Assembly (NCBI GenBank): GCA_963976435.1
Contig: CAXBKQ010000013.1
Location: 1 to 64,000, forward strand
DNA: 64,000 nt
Source of the DNA: CAKZNE01 sp963976435
Lineage (GTDB): Bacteria; Bacteroidota; Bacteroidia; Flavobacteriales; Schleiferiaceae
Direction of reading: 5' to 3'
The notes under the pieces were generated by a model that was given only the letters and a program-made list of their open reading frames with translations, was not told where the DNA came from and made no database searches. A program made the translations under genes and the position numbers. This document shows positions 7,508-16,382 of this stretch, piece by piece; positions within the stretch are counted from its first letter, which is position 1, and every line of letters begins with the position of its first letter.

Positions 7508-10498
7508 TTGCTTACAGAGAAAAAGTATTTTTTTTTACTTATCCTTTTTATTCCACTTTGGCTAGGTGCTCAAAGTGGCTTGCCCTACCAACAGTATACT
7601 GTAGAAGATGGACTTCCTAGCAATGAAATTTACTGGACAATGCAAGATGATAAGGGAGACCTTTGGATTTGCAGCGACCATGGAATAATCGCCTTTGACG
7701 GCATCAGCATGAGAAGTTTTACCACTGAAAACGGATTACCAGGTAATACTGTATTCAAATGTTTTCCAGACCCTAAGGGTAGATTGTGGTTCACAACCAG
7801 ATCCAATGGTGTTTTTTGGATTCGAAATGATACGGTTCATATTCCAGACTTTAATGATGACCTAATCCAAACCTTAAAAAAACGATGGATAGATAAGTTA
7901 TATGTTGATGAGCTAGACGGTATTTGGATGAGCACTTTTAGTGCTGATAGTGTTTTTTATAAATCCAAGGTAGGATCCAAAACTATCCAAGCTGTGGCCA
8001 TTCCAGCTGGAAAAATCTGTAAAGACTTCGCTTATTTTTTAAAGAAAGATGGTAAATGTGTTTTTTCTGGAAGGAGTGATGCCTTTTTATTTTTTAGTCA
8101 AAACAACTGTTTGGATGATACCCTTCTCATAAAAAATTACGGCAATCATCAATTTCTGTATAAAAGCACAGAAAATAAAAGCGGATTCTCCTATAATAAT
8201 GGCAAGTCAAAATTCAGCCTTTCTCATTCTAGAATTTATTTCTCCAATGGTAGGGAGGGATTCGAATGGTTTTCTATTCGCAACCATTTGTATCATTTAG
8301 ATTCTTTAGGTAGAGTAGATAGGGAGTATCAATATTCTGATCAAATCTTAGATATTTTCCAGAAGGATGAGCAGCTCATAATTTCTGTTGGCAATTCCGG
8401 CATTTATGTTTATGAGAACCTACAAGGAGAACTTCTTAAAGAGACAAATCATTTCAATGGATTAATAGTGTCCCATATTTACAAAGATAGGAGTGCTAAT
8501 TATTGGATTTCAATTGTAAACCACGGCCTTTTTAAAGTGAATAGTTTTGATGTTTCAGAATTATATCTTGATTCAAAATACACTCAACTCAAGAATATTT
8601 CCAAACCCTGGTATTTTAAGAACGACAGCTTGTTATTTCTGGTCCAGGACAGCCTTTTTATATTTAAAAAACAGGATGATAAATTTAAACTCCTTAACAT
8701 TCAGAATATAAGAAAGGGATTGGACATCCCTATTCCGTCGAGGGTAGTTTGGGATAAACATTCCTCAGTTTATGGGGAGGGTTGGAATTGGGACTATAAA
8801 GAGAAGAAGTTTAGACAATATTTTAAAAATTTAGGAGCAAGTGCGAAATGGATTTTTAAAGGTGATAAGGATTTAGTGGTTTTTGATTTTAATGATGGAT
8901 ATATTATTAGTGAGGAAGGGCAAACAAAATTCGATTCTAGAAAAAACAATTTTAACGAAAGAATACGCTCCATTTTAATTATTGACTCCAGCCATCATTA
9001 TGTAGGAAGTCTTTCGAGTTTTCATGAATTTAAAAATGGTGGATATACAGATCTTGGGGAATCAGACAAAAGGTTAAAGCTTCGTGTTGAGGATATTAAA
9101 ATGGATGATGATGGAAAAATTTGGTTGGCAACCAGAGGCTCAGGTCTGGCAATATTATTCGAAGATAGCCTGCGGTTTATAGGCAAAATGCAAGGTCTTA
9201 GTAGCAATTTGGTAAACAAAATATTTATGCTTGAAAACCAAATTTTTGTAGCTACCAATAGAGGTTTGGATAGACTAATTGAGCAAGCAAATGGCGATTT
9301 TATGGTCAACTCAATTTATAATAGGAGCAAGGGTAGCTTCGCCCTAATTGAAAATATTTTTGAAACCAAGAATGGAGTTATTGTTCAGAATGGAAATGAA
9401 ATGACCTTTTTAGGAAGTGACTTTTTGGGCTATGAGAATTTTTCTCCTTCTGTAATCATAAAAGAGTTTTCTATTGCAGGAAGGCTTCAAAATATTGATA
9501 CTAGTAGAAGCTATAGCTTAAAATCACAAGAAAATTCTTTGGGCTTCAAATTTAGAATTAATGCTTTACAGAATGAAAATCAACCCGTACTTTTTGAGTA
9601 TAGATTAGTAGGTCTAAATTCCATTTGGCAATCAACCTTTGGTCAGGAAATTAATTTTAGGGATTTAAAACCTGGAAAATATGAAATACAAATACGAGCT
9701 AAGGAATCAAATTCCAAGTGGTCTAAAACTTCTAGCCTCTCTTTTGAAATTGAGAATCCCTTTTATTTGCAGCTTTGGTTTATCGCATTAATGCTCCTTA
9801 TAATTTCTGGAATTCCCTTCTACTATATACGGTTTAGAGCCCTTCAAAATGCTCGTTCCAAAGAATTGATCAGCTCAAATATTAGGGCCTTAAAAAACCA
9901 AATGAACCCTCATTTTATTTTTAATTCCCTTAACTCTATCCAATATTTTATTGTTACCAACCAAAAAAGAGAAGCAAATATATTTCTAGCTAAACTTTCT
10001 GATTTAGTTCGTAATGTTTTAAATACCACAAATGAATCTAGTATTGAACTGATAGAAGAACTTAATAGAATTGAAGATTATGTTCAGCTAGAACAAATGA
10101 GACTTTCCAATTCATTTGAATTCCACATTGCTAATCCTAAAAATCTCGATCTTAAAGTATTCAATATTCCTCCCATGCTGATTCAACCCCTAATCGAAAA
10201 TGCTATTTGGCATGGATTGGCGAATTTGGATAAAGGTGGATTAATTTCCCTAGAGATCGAATGTATTAATACAGAATTAATATTGACCATTATTGACAAT
10301 GGAGAAGGAATGGATATAAAGGCCTGGGAAGGTGACCCTACCAATTCTGGAAAAGGCAATTCCATCGGATTGTTTAATGTTAAACAAAGGTTGCATTTGC
10401 TGTCCAAAATAAAAAACAAGGAATTTTCTATTCGTTTTGAGAATATTCAAGAACAATCACCAAAAGGAACTAAAGTAATTTTGAAAATCCCACAATGA
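7508..10498 (+). CDS. Hybrid-type sensor histidine kinase with Reg_prop propeller (LytS family)
   Basis: A 996-residue membrane sensor kinase. It starts at TTG 7508 with a signal peptide (1-21). A two-component regulator propeller (Reg_prop repeats, such as DDKGDLWICSDHG near 47-59) fills about 25-640 and probably lies in the periplasm. It is followed by a Y_Y_Y domain (about 665-745) and a membrane segment near 752-777. The cytoplasmic part is a His_kinase domain (PF06580) with the phospho-acceptor His802 in QMNPHFIFNSLNS, then an ATPase domain with the N-box PLIENAIWHGL near 895 and GNSIGLFNVKQR near 960. It overlaps the LytTR regulator gene by four bases. The signal is unknown. Confidence 0.93.
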   Translation: MLTEKKYFFLLILFIPLWLGAQSGLPYQQYTVEDGLPSNEIYWTMQDDKGDLWICSDHGIIAFDGISMRSFTTENGLPGNTVFKCFPDPKGRLWFTTRSNGVFWIRNDTVHIPDFNDDLIQTLKKRWIDKLYVDELDGIWMSTFSADSVFYKSKVGSKTIQAVAIPAGKICKDFAYFLKKDGKCVFSGRSDAFLFFSQNNCLDDTLLIKNYGNHQFLYKSTENKSGFSYNNGKSKFSLSHSRIYFSNGREGFEWFSIRNHLYHLDSLGRVDREYQYSDQILDIFQKDEQLIISVGNSGIYVYENLQGELLKETNHFNGLIVSHIYKDRSANYWISIVNHGLFKVNSFDVSELYLDSKYTQLKNISKPWYFKNDSLLFLVQDSLFIFKKQDDKFKLLNIQNIRKGLDIPIPSRVVWDKHSSVYGEGWNWDYKEKKFRQYFKNLGASAKWIFKGDKDLVVFDFNDGYIISEEGQTKFDSRKNNFNERIRSILIIDSSHHYVGSLSSFHEFKNGGYTDLGESDKRLKLRVEDIKMDDDGKIWLATRGSGLAILFEDSLRFIGKMQGLSSNLVNKIFMLENQIFVATNRGLDRLIEQANGDFMVNSIYNRSKGSFALIENIFETKNGVIVQNGNEMTFLGSDFLGYENFSPSVIIKEFSIAGRLQNIDTSRSYSLKSQENSLGFKFRINALQNENQPVLFEYRLVGLNSIWQSTFGQEINFRDLKPGKYEIQIRAKESNSKWSKTSSLSFEIENPFYLQLWFIALMLLIISGIPFYYIRFRALQNARSKELISSNIRALKNQMNPHFIFNSLNSIQYFIVTNQKREANIFLAKLSDLVRNVLNTTNESSIELIEELNRIEDYVQLEQMRLSNSFEFHIANPKNLDLKVFNIPPMLIQPLIENAIWHGLANLDKGGLISLEIECINTELILTIIDNGEGMDIKAWEGDPTNSGKGNSIGLFNVKQRLHLLSKIKNKEFSIRFENIQEQSPKGTKVILKIPQ

Positions 10499-11259
10499 AA
10501 ACTCTAAAGAAACTAAGATCGCTAATTATTGATGATGAACTACATGCTCGTGTATTACTACAAACTCTAATTGAAGAAAATTGCCCTCAGGTAGATGTAA
10601 TAGGCGAAGCAGATACGGTAGATTCTGCCATTGAAAAAATTGAACTTCTCGATCCGGATCTGATTTTTCTGGATATTAAAATAAAAAACAAAACTGGATT
10701 TGAAATTTTAGAAAACCTCAAAAATTTAAAATCTCAGGTGATTTTCACTACCGCTTATAGCGAATTTGCTATCAAAGCTTTTGAATATTCGGCCTTACAT
10801 TATTTGTTAAAACCAATAAATGTTGAACAGCTAGAAAAGGCAGTAGAAAAGGCTTTGGCAAAGAGAGTTGGTTTTGAAACTAAGGAATTTTTGAACCTGA
10901 TGAATAAATTCAAAGAAATTCATGAAGAACGAATTTCACTGCCGAACAGGTCTGGAGAAGAATATGTGTTGATAAAGGATATTGTATGCTGTATGGCTTC
11001 GGGCTCCTATACCGAAATCTATTTTCTTGATGGAAAGCAAAAATTAATTTCTAAACCCTTGGGATATTTAGAAAAAAAGCTAAACCCAAAGCTATTCCTT
11101 AGAACTCATAAAAAATATCTGGTGAACCTACAATCTGTAATAGGACTCGAAAAGGGCAGAACGGCGATTTTAAGTTTAAAAGGAGGTTTAAAAATTGACG
11201 TTTCGATAACCTATAGAGAGCAATTAATGGATAGATTAAAGGAACACATCACCTTTTGA
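10495..11259 (+). CDS. LytTR-family response regulator
   Basis: A 254-residue response regulator, translationally coupled (ATGA overlap) to the sensor kinase, its evident partner. The receiver domain (about 8-120) has the acidic pair Asp13/Asp14, phospho-acceptor Asp60 (FLDIK), Thr84 and Lys105 (LLKPI). The C-terminal LytTR DNA-binding domain covers about 150-250 (RTHKKYLVNL near 205-215). LytTR regulators bind short direct repeats upstream of their targets; the target here is not evident. A bidirectional terminator lies 140 bases downstream. Confidence 0.95.
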   Translation: MKTLKKLRSLIIDDELHARVLLQTLIEENCPQVDVIGEADTVDSAIEKIELLDPDLIFLDIKIKNKTGFEILENLKNLKSQVIFTTAYSEFAIKAFEYSALHYLLKPINVEQLEKAVEKALAKRVGFETKEFLNLMNKFKEIHEERISLPNRSGEEYVLIKDIVCCMASGSYTEIYFLDGKQKLISKPLGYLEKKLNPKLFLRTHKKYLVNLQSVIGLEKGRTAILSLKGGLKIDVSITYREQLMDRLKEHITF

Positions 11260-11397
11260 TAAAACAAATGCCTCATTTCATATATCCAAACTACCATTTC
11301 ATAAATTACTAGCAGTAGGAACCAGATTACTAGGGTATTTTAGTGATGTGTAAAAGTATAATAACCAATGACGCCACTTCCCTACAACAGGAGTAAG

Positions 11398-11431
11398 TGA
11401 AAAAGATGACCCTTAGGTCATCTTTTTTTTT
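11398..11431. terminator. Bidirectional terminator
   Basis: AAAAAGATGACC / GGTCATCTTTTT stem with a short loop, T-rich on both strands. It lies between the LytTR regulator and the convergent GldM-like gene. Confidence 0.85.
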
Positions 11432-11828
11432 AAGAAACCACAAAGAATTTTTTAGCCCAAACATCTACTGTAGAATTGGAGTTTGGAAGTTTTGCTTCTA
11501 CATCGCTAAACTCAAAATAGTCGCCCTCCTTTAGACTTTTTAAAAGTTTATAGGCTTCGTCGGTTATTCGGTTATTATCCCCTTTGAATCTGGTTTTTTT
11601 CGAATCCTTCACCACCAGTAGTTTATACCTAGTTATTTTGGATCCCTTAGCACAACCCTCTACCTCAATAATATTGGTTGAAGCTAAATCTTCTGGACTT
11701 AAATTACCTCCGAACTTATCTGCAAAAACCAAATATGCTCCTCCATTGGAATAGTCCATTCCAATATTGGCATTTGGGCTAAACAATTGGCTAATCAGTA
11801 ATGAGCTGATAAAAATTAAACTTTTCAT
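11430..11828 (-). CDS. Small secreted protein resembling the C-terminal domain of GldM
   Basis: A 132-residue exported protein (signal peptide about 1-17). The mature part has the pattern of the last periplasmic domain of GldM: a FGGNLSPEDLA-like opening near 39-49, a two-Cys-free beta core with ITRYKLLVVKD near 65-75, then a ...NRITDEAYKLLKSLKEGDY stretch near 86-104, and a VEAKLPN...V ending. GldM is the T9SS motor protein whose periplasmic domains contact the GldKN ring. A free-standing copy of this domain could be a partner or paralogue with an unrelated job. The identification is by pattern only. It is a single gene, convergent with the LytTR regulator. Confidence 0.7.
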   Translation of the reverse strand: MKSLIFISSLLISQLFSPNANIGMDYSNGGAYLVFADKFGGNLSPEDLASTNIIEVEGCAKGSKITRYKLLVVKDSKKTRFKGDNNRITDEAYKLLKSLKEGDYFEFSDVEAKLPNSNSTVDVWAKKFFVVS

Positions 11829-12004
11829 AGAATTATTTTTTTGATTACCTGAACAATATCAGTTGAATTTAGAGGGAATTAAATCTTTGTAGAGGAGCTT
11901 AGCCAAATTGCAGACATAACTTGAAAAGCAAATGGGAACATAGACATTTATTAAACCAATATTGCTTGTATCGATTTTATAAGACCTTCAACTTTATTCA
12001 AATG

Positions 12005-12012
12005 TATATTTG
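12005..12012 (+). promoter_or_regulatory. Candidate -7 promoter box for the rhodanese gene
   Basis: TATATTTG matches TAnnTTTG exactly and lies 24 bases before the ATG at 12037. No clear -33 element is seen. Confidence 0.4.
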
Positions 12013-12036
12013 TAATAAGCCTTAATAGACTTTTTC

Positions 12037-12555
12037 ATGAAAAATATAATTTTCCTACTTTTTATTTCTGTGTTTTCCATAAATACATCCTTGGCCCAAA
12101 ACAAGGTGGAAAATCCTAAGTATGAAAAAAAATTAAAGCGGCTATTAGACCATGATGTAAATGAGCTAAGTGTAAAAGAAGTCTTGCAACTGGATTCTCT
12201 GCAAGATATTATTTACTTAGATGCTAGGGAAAGGAACGAATATGAAGTGAGTCATATAGATAGTGCCATATGGGTCGGCTATGATACATTTGATGTGGAC
12301 AGTTTAAAAGATCTTCCCAAGGATAAAAAGATTGTTGTTTACTGTTCAGTAGGATATCGAAGTGAAAAGGTTAGCGAAAAGATGCTTAAGGCAGGATTTA
12401 AAGATGTTTCCAATTTATATGGAGGGATTTTCGAATGGGTAAACATGGACCAACCTGTTTATAATCAAAATGGGGAAACCCCAAAAGTGCATGCTTATGA
12501 TGAGAATTGGGGGCAGTGGGTTCAAAAAGGTGATAAGGTTTACAATGAAAAATAG
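12037..12555 (+). CDS. Rhodanese-like domain protein, exported
   Basis: A 172-residue protein with a signal peptide (1-20, ending SLAQN), so probably periplasmic. The single rhodanese domain (about 45-140) has the active-site loop YCSVGYRSE with catalytic Cys103, the usual length for a persulfide-carrying rhodanese. Substrate and partner are unknown. It is followed five bases later by a fatty-acid hydroxylase family gene, so the two are probably one operon. A promoter-like box lies at 12005. Confidence 0.92.
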   Translation: MKNIIFLLFISVFSINTSLAQNKVENPKYEKKLKRLLDHDVNELSVKEVLQLDSLQDIIYLDARERNEYEVSHIDSAIWVGYDTFDVDSLKDLPKDKKIVVYCSVGYRSEKVSEKMLKAGFKDVSNLYGGIFEWVNMDQPVYNQNGETPKVHAYDENWGQWVQKGDKVYNEK

Positions 12556-12560
12556 GCTGG

Positions 12561-13442
12561 ATGTTGGATAAATATTTAAATATTTTTAGCGATTCCTTTA
12601 TAGGATATTTTAACTACTTGGTAAAGGAAATTAGCAATCCCTCCTGGACCAATTATTTCTATCTGTTGATTGGAGCCTCTCTTTTGGTTTGGGCTTTGGA
12701 AATATTAAATCCTTGGCGAAAAGGACAATCTAAAATTCGAAAGGATTTTTGGATGGATGGATTTTATATGTTCTTCAATTTTTTCCTTTTTTCCCTTGTT
12801 GGGTATAATGCTATTGCCAATATAGGTGTAGAACTTTTCAATGATTTCCTAGCCAAATTTAGTATTGAAAATTTGGTCGCTATAAAGGTGAATAGCTTTC
12901 CAGTTTGGGTGCAGCTACTAATAATGTTTGTTGTTGCAGACTTTATTCAATGGAATATTCATAGATTATTGCATAGAGTTCCTTGGTTATGGGAATTTCA
13001 CAAGGTGCATCACAGTGTAAAAGAAATGGGATTTGCCGCTCATTTAAGGTTTCATTGGATGGAAACCATAGTATATAAAACCCTCCAATATATTCCCTTG
13101 GCCATGATAGGTTTTGGAATAGACCAGTTCTTTATTATTCATGCGATAGCCATATTTATTGGTCACTTAAACCATGCTAATACCAATATTGATTATGGCC
13201 CATTAAAATTCATTTTTAATAATCCACGAATGCATATTTGGCATCATGCTAAAGAATTACCTAGGGATAGAAAATATGGGGTGAATTTCGGATTATCCCT
13301 GAGTATTTGGGATTATATTTTTGGAACTGCATATATTCCAAATAATGGTCGGGATATAGAATTGGGATTTGATCAGGATGAGAAGTTTCCTAAAGATTTT
13401 ACTCAGCAAATTATCTATCCGCTAAACAAAAAGGAAGGCTAA
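12561..13442 (+). CDS. Fatty-acid hydroxylase / sterol desaturase family membrane protein
   Basis: A 293-residue integral membrane protein with about four or five hydrophobic segments. The di-iron histidine boxes of the family are present: HRLLH, HKVHH, then GHLNH and HIWHHAK in the C-terminal half. Members hydroxylate or desaturate lipid substrates; in Bacteroidota the substrate is usually unknown (a carotenoid, sterol-like or fatty-acid role are all possible). It starts at the ATG at 12561, five bases after the rhodanese gene, and ends at a strong bidirectional terminator. Confidence 0.92.
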   Translation: MLDKYLNIFSDSFIGYFNYLVKEISNPSWTNYFYLLIGASLLVWALEILNPWRKGQSKIRKDFWMDGFYMFFNFFLFSLVGYNAIANIGVELFNDFLAKFSIENLVAIKVNSFPVWVQLLIMFVVADFIQWNIHRLLHRVPWLWEFHKVHHSVKEMGFAAHLRFHWMETIVYKTLQYIPLAMIGFGIDQFFIIHAIAIFIGHLNHANTNIDYGPLKFIFNNPRMHIWHHAKELPRDRKYGVNFGLSLSIWDYIFGTAYIPNNGRDIELGFDQDEKFPKDFTQQIIYPLNKKEG

Positions 13443-13480
13443 AAAAAAGGCCAAATCATTTTCAGATGATTTGGCCTTAA
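13441..13480. terminator. Bidirectional terminator between hydroxylase and rho
   Basis: 13-bp perfect stem AAGGCCAAATCAT (13447-13459) / ATGATTTGGCCTT (13466-13478), with A-run before and T-rich sequence after. It can stop transcription from both the hydroxylase and rho sides. Confidence 0.92.
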
Positions 13481-13500
13481 TATTTTAAGATCAAGGATTA

Positions 13501-15234
13501 TTATCCATTCATAGAAACTAAAAACTCGGCATTATCTTGAGTTCTTGTCATTCTATCTCTTAAGAACTCCATAGCTTCTACAGGATTCATATCTGCTAAA
13601 TGACGTCTTAAAATCCACATGCGCTGCAGGGTTTCTTTATCTAATAATAGATCTTCTTTACGTGTACTAGATGATACAAGATCAATAGCAGGGAAAATTC
13701 TGCGATTTGCAATTTTTCTATCCAATTGCATTTCCATATTACCTGTACCTTTAAATTCTTCAAAAATCACCTCGTCCATCTTAGAGCCAGTGTCTATCAG
13801 TGCAGTAGCTAATATGGTTAAGGATCCACCGTTTTCAATTTTACGGGCAGCACCAAAGAAACGCTTAGGCTTGTGAAGTGCATTAGCATCCACACCTCCG
13901 GATAATACCTTTCCAGAAGCTGGGGAAACGGTGTTATAGGCTCTAGCCAACCTGGTGATACTATCCAGTAGAATAATAACATCATGACCACATTCTGTCA
14001 TCCTTTTTGCCTTTTCCAAAACAATATTGGCAACCCTTACATGGCGATCTGCTGGCTCATCAAAAGTAGAAGCAACAACTTCTGCATTTACACTCCTTTG
14101 CATGTCTGTAACTTCTTCCGGACGTTCATCCACAAGCAGAATTATCATATAAGCTTCTGGATGATTGGCTGCAATAGCATTTGCTATTTCTTTTAAAAGG
14201 ATGGTTTTACCAGTTTTTGGTTGTGCAACAATAAGCCCTCTTTGTCCTTTCCCAATTGGTGTAAAAAGGTCAATTATTCTAGTGCTAATAGTTCCACGTC
14301 TTTGAGTAAGGTTAAACTTTTCTTGCGGAAATAGTGGAGTTAAATGTTCAAAAGCTACACGGTCTCTAATCCAATCTGGAGCGCGGCCATTAATGCTTTC
14401 TACTTTTACAAGCGGAAAATATTTTTCACCCTCTTTTGGTGGCCTAATCTGTCCTCTAACGGTATCTCCAGTTTTAAGGCCGAATAATTTTATCTGGCTT
14501 AAGGAAAGGTAAATATCATCAGGGGAATTCAAATAATTATAATCACTGGATCTTAAAAATCCATAGCCATCGGGCATTATTTCTAAAACACCTTCGCTAA
14601 TAATAATGCCATCAAATTCATATTCTTTGGCTCTATTGTGGTGTTTGTGCCTATTATCGTTTGGATTGCGATTGTCATTCTGATTTCGATTATCGTTTTG
14701 ATTTCGATTATCATTTTGGTTACGATTATCGTTTTGATTTCGAGAATCGTTGTCATTTCCTCTTGCAGGCTTGTTTTGGTTTGAGGAATCTTGAGCTTTT
14801 TTAGGATTGGGAGGAAGGTTTTTTCTTCTCTCATTATTATCCCTATTCGAATTTCTTGAATCAGGTCTGTTGCTGGTCTTATTTTCGGTAGGCTTTTCCT
14901 GACCTTTATTCTCTTCAGCTTTCTTATCTGTAGCTGCCGGTTTTGGAGCTAAAGTATTCTCCCTTTTAGGATTTTCGTCCTTTTCTTTAGTAAACCTTGG
15001 TTTTGGTTTGGGTTTAGGAAGAGGTTTTCTTGCTTCAGGTTTATTTTCTGCTGCAGGCTTTTGTTCCTCAGAAATTACATCTACTATAGATTCTGGGTTC
15101 GAAGCTTGATGGTCTAATATTTTATAAACTAGTTCCTGTTTGTTTAAGGATTTAAATTTTGGAACCTTAGATTTTTCGGCAATTTCCTTTAATTCAGGAA
15201 GTTTCATTGCCTTTAATTGATTGATGTCGTACAT
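13501..15234 (-). CDS. rho: Transcription termination factor Rho, with long disordered N-terminal insert
   Basis: A 577-residue hexameric RNA helicase that ends transcription. Order: helical N-terminal LAP/SAP-like domain (about 1-47), a long low-complexity region (about 50-205) rich in Lys, Pro, Asn and Asp, an RNA-binding cold-shock-like domain (about 210-290; GYGFLRS), then the RecA-like motor with a P-loop near 340 (AQPKTGKT) and Walker B (VIILLDSITR). The insert includes hexapeptide repeats of the type NRNQND, encoded by 18-bp tandem repeats at 14647-14754. Most Rho proteins are about 420 residues; the extra length is typical of Bacteroidota. It is transcribed alone. Confidence 0.96.
   Translation of the reverse strand: MYDINQLKAMKLPELKEIAEKSKVPKFKSLNKQELVYKILDHQASNPESIVDVISEEQKPAAENKPEARKPLPKPKPKPRFTKEKDENPKRENTLAPKPAATDKKAEENKGQEKPTENKTSNRPDSRNSNRDNNERRKNLPPNPKKAQDSSNQNKPARGNDNDSRNQNDNRNQNDNRNQNDNRNQNDNRNPNDNRHKHHNRAKEYEFDGIIISEGVLEIMPDGYGFLRSSDYNYLNSPDDIYLSLSQIKLFGLKTGDTVRGQIRPPKEGEKYFPLVKVESINGRAPDWIRDRVAFEHLTPLFPQEKFNLTQRRGTISTRIIDLFTPIGKGQRGLIVAQPKTGKTILLKEIANAIAANHPEAYMIILLVDERPEEVTDMQRSVNAEVVASTFDEPADRHVRVANIVLEKAKRMTECGHDVIILLDSITRLARAYNTVSPASGKVLSGGVDANALHKPKRFFGAARKIENGGSLTILATALIDTGSKMDEVIFEEFKGTGNMEMQLDRKIANRRIFPAIDLVSSSTRKEDLLLDKETLQRMWILRRHLADMNPVEAMEFLRDRMTRTQDNAEFLVSMNG
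14647..14754 (-). repeat. 18-bp tandem repeats inside rho
   Basis: About six imperfect copies of an 18-bp unit in the rho low-complexity region. On the plus strand it reads ATTTCGATTATCGTTTTG and encodes NRNQND in frame on the minus strand. Copy-number change would keep the reading frame. Confidence 0.9.
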
Positions 15235-15433
15235 CTAGGTAAAAATGAATTTTTAAAAAAATGGATTTTACTATAAATTGGATATTACAATAAAATGTGA
15301 TGCTTGTTTGTTTTGGAAATCCATGATTTGGAATCCGATTATTTGCAGATGTTGCATGGCAATAATACAAATAAATCCAAAACATAAAGCCTAGCATTTA
15401 GTTTTTTTCCATTTTTTAAAGGAAATTTGCAAA

Positions 15434-15838
15434 ATGATACAACGTATACAAAGCATCTATTTATTTCTAGCAGCAGCATGTTCTGGTTTGCTAATTTTAG
15501 TGTTTCCAACTTTTACAAAAGGTGAAAAACTTATTATGGCAAGCAGCGACCTTGTTTTTTTAAGCTTATTCCTAATCTCTTCAGCTATTTCTATATTCTC
15601 TTTACTGAAGTTTAAGAATAGAAAACTTCAAATTGCCATGGGTAGGTTGAATATTATTGTAAACTTTATTCTTTTTGCAGCCCTATTATATACCTATTTC
15701 GCAGCCTATAAAGATGAGGGAGGTTCTGTTGGCCTAGCTTTATTTATTCCAATTGTGGTGGTTAGTTTGGTATCCGTGGCCAATAGAAGAATAATGGCTG
15801 ATGAGCAATTGGTTAGAGCGGCGGATAGACTGCGATAA
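15434..15838 (+). CDS. DUF4293 family small membrane protein
   Basis: A 134-residue protein with four predicted membrane segments. The start MIQRIQSIYLFLAA is characteristic of DUF4293, a Bacteroidota family of unknown function. It ends exactly where the convergent phosphodiesterase gene ends (positions 15838 and 15839 abut). It lies 199 bases from the divergent rho gene. Confidence 0.9.
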   Translation: MIQRIQSIYLFLAAACSGLLILVFPTFTKGEKLIMASSDLVFLSLFLISSAISIFSLLKFKNRKLQIAMGRLNIIVNFILFAALLYTYFAAYKDEGGSVGLALFIPIVVVSLVSVANRRIMADEQLVRAADRLR

Positions 15839-16330
15839 TTATCGTTTTATTTCTACCACTTCAAGATCGGAAATTATCTTCCCGCTAACTTTAAACCTAA
15901 GCATGGTCCTCACCTGATGGAAACCATGCTTTCCTATAGCACCAGGGTTCATATGCATAAGGTCTAATTTACTATCCCTATTTACTTTTAAAATATGGCT
16001 ATGTCCACAAATAAATAACTTGGGTGGATTTTGATAAATTTCAGGTTTTACAGAACTCGAATACCTTCCCGGATAACCACCAATATGAGTTATCCATACA
16101 TCAAGGTCTTCAATTGTAAATCTTTGATTTAAAGGCCATTCGGAGCGAATGTTTGAAGCGTCTATATTTCCATAAACGGCTCTTAACTTGGCTATTTTTG
16201 AAAGAGCATCCGTAACTTTTAAATCACCAATATCGCCAGCATGCCATATCTCATCACTCCCCTTACAGAGATTAAGAATCTGTTCGTCAATAAAGGAATG
16301 GGTATCACTTAATAGGGAAATCTGAACCAA
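15839..16330 (-). CDS. YfcE-type metallophosphodiesterase
   Basis: A 163-residue cytoplasmic calcineurin-like phosphoesterase of the YfcE/MJ0936 group. All metal motifs are present: SDTH near 8-11, HAGDIGD near 30-36, GNID near 54-57, THIGG near 83-87 and GHSHILK near 110-116. Homologues cleave phosphodiesters with Mn or Ni; the cellular substrate is unknown. It is a single gene, divergent from truA with a 52-base gap. Confidence 0.93.
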   Translation of the reverse strand: MVQISLLSDTHSFIDEQILNLCKGSDEIWHAGDIGDLKVTDALSKIAKLRAVYGNIDASNIRSEWPLNQRFTIEDLDVWITHIGGYPGRYSSSVKPEIYQNPPKLFICGHSHILKVNRDSKLDLMHMNPGAIGKHGFHQVRTMLRFKVSGKIISDLEVVEIKR

Positions 16331-16348
16331 TGCTTTGCTCTTAAAGTT

Positions 16349-16356
16349 TACTTTTG
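16349..16356 (+). promoter_or_regulatory. Candidate -7 promoter box for truA
   Basis: TACTTTTG matches TAnnTTTG exactly and lies 26 bases before the truA TTG start. Confidence 0.4.
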
Positions 16357-16382
16357 TGCAAGTTTAAAAATTATCTAGTCCA

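Noticed and set aside
14583..14834. Alternative-frame ORF within rho
   Set aside because: It is a shadow of the 18-bp tandem repeats, low complexity and antagonistic to the clear Rho frame.
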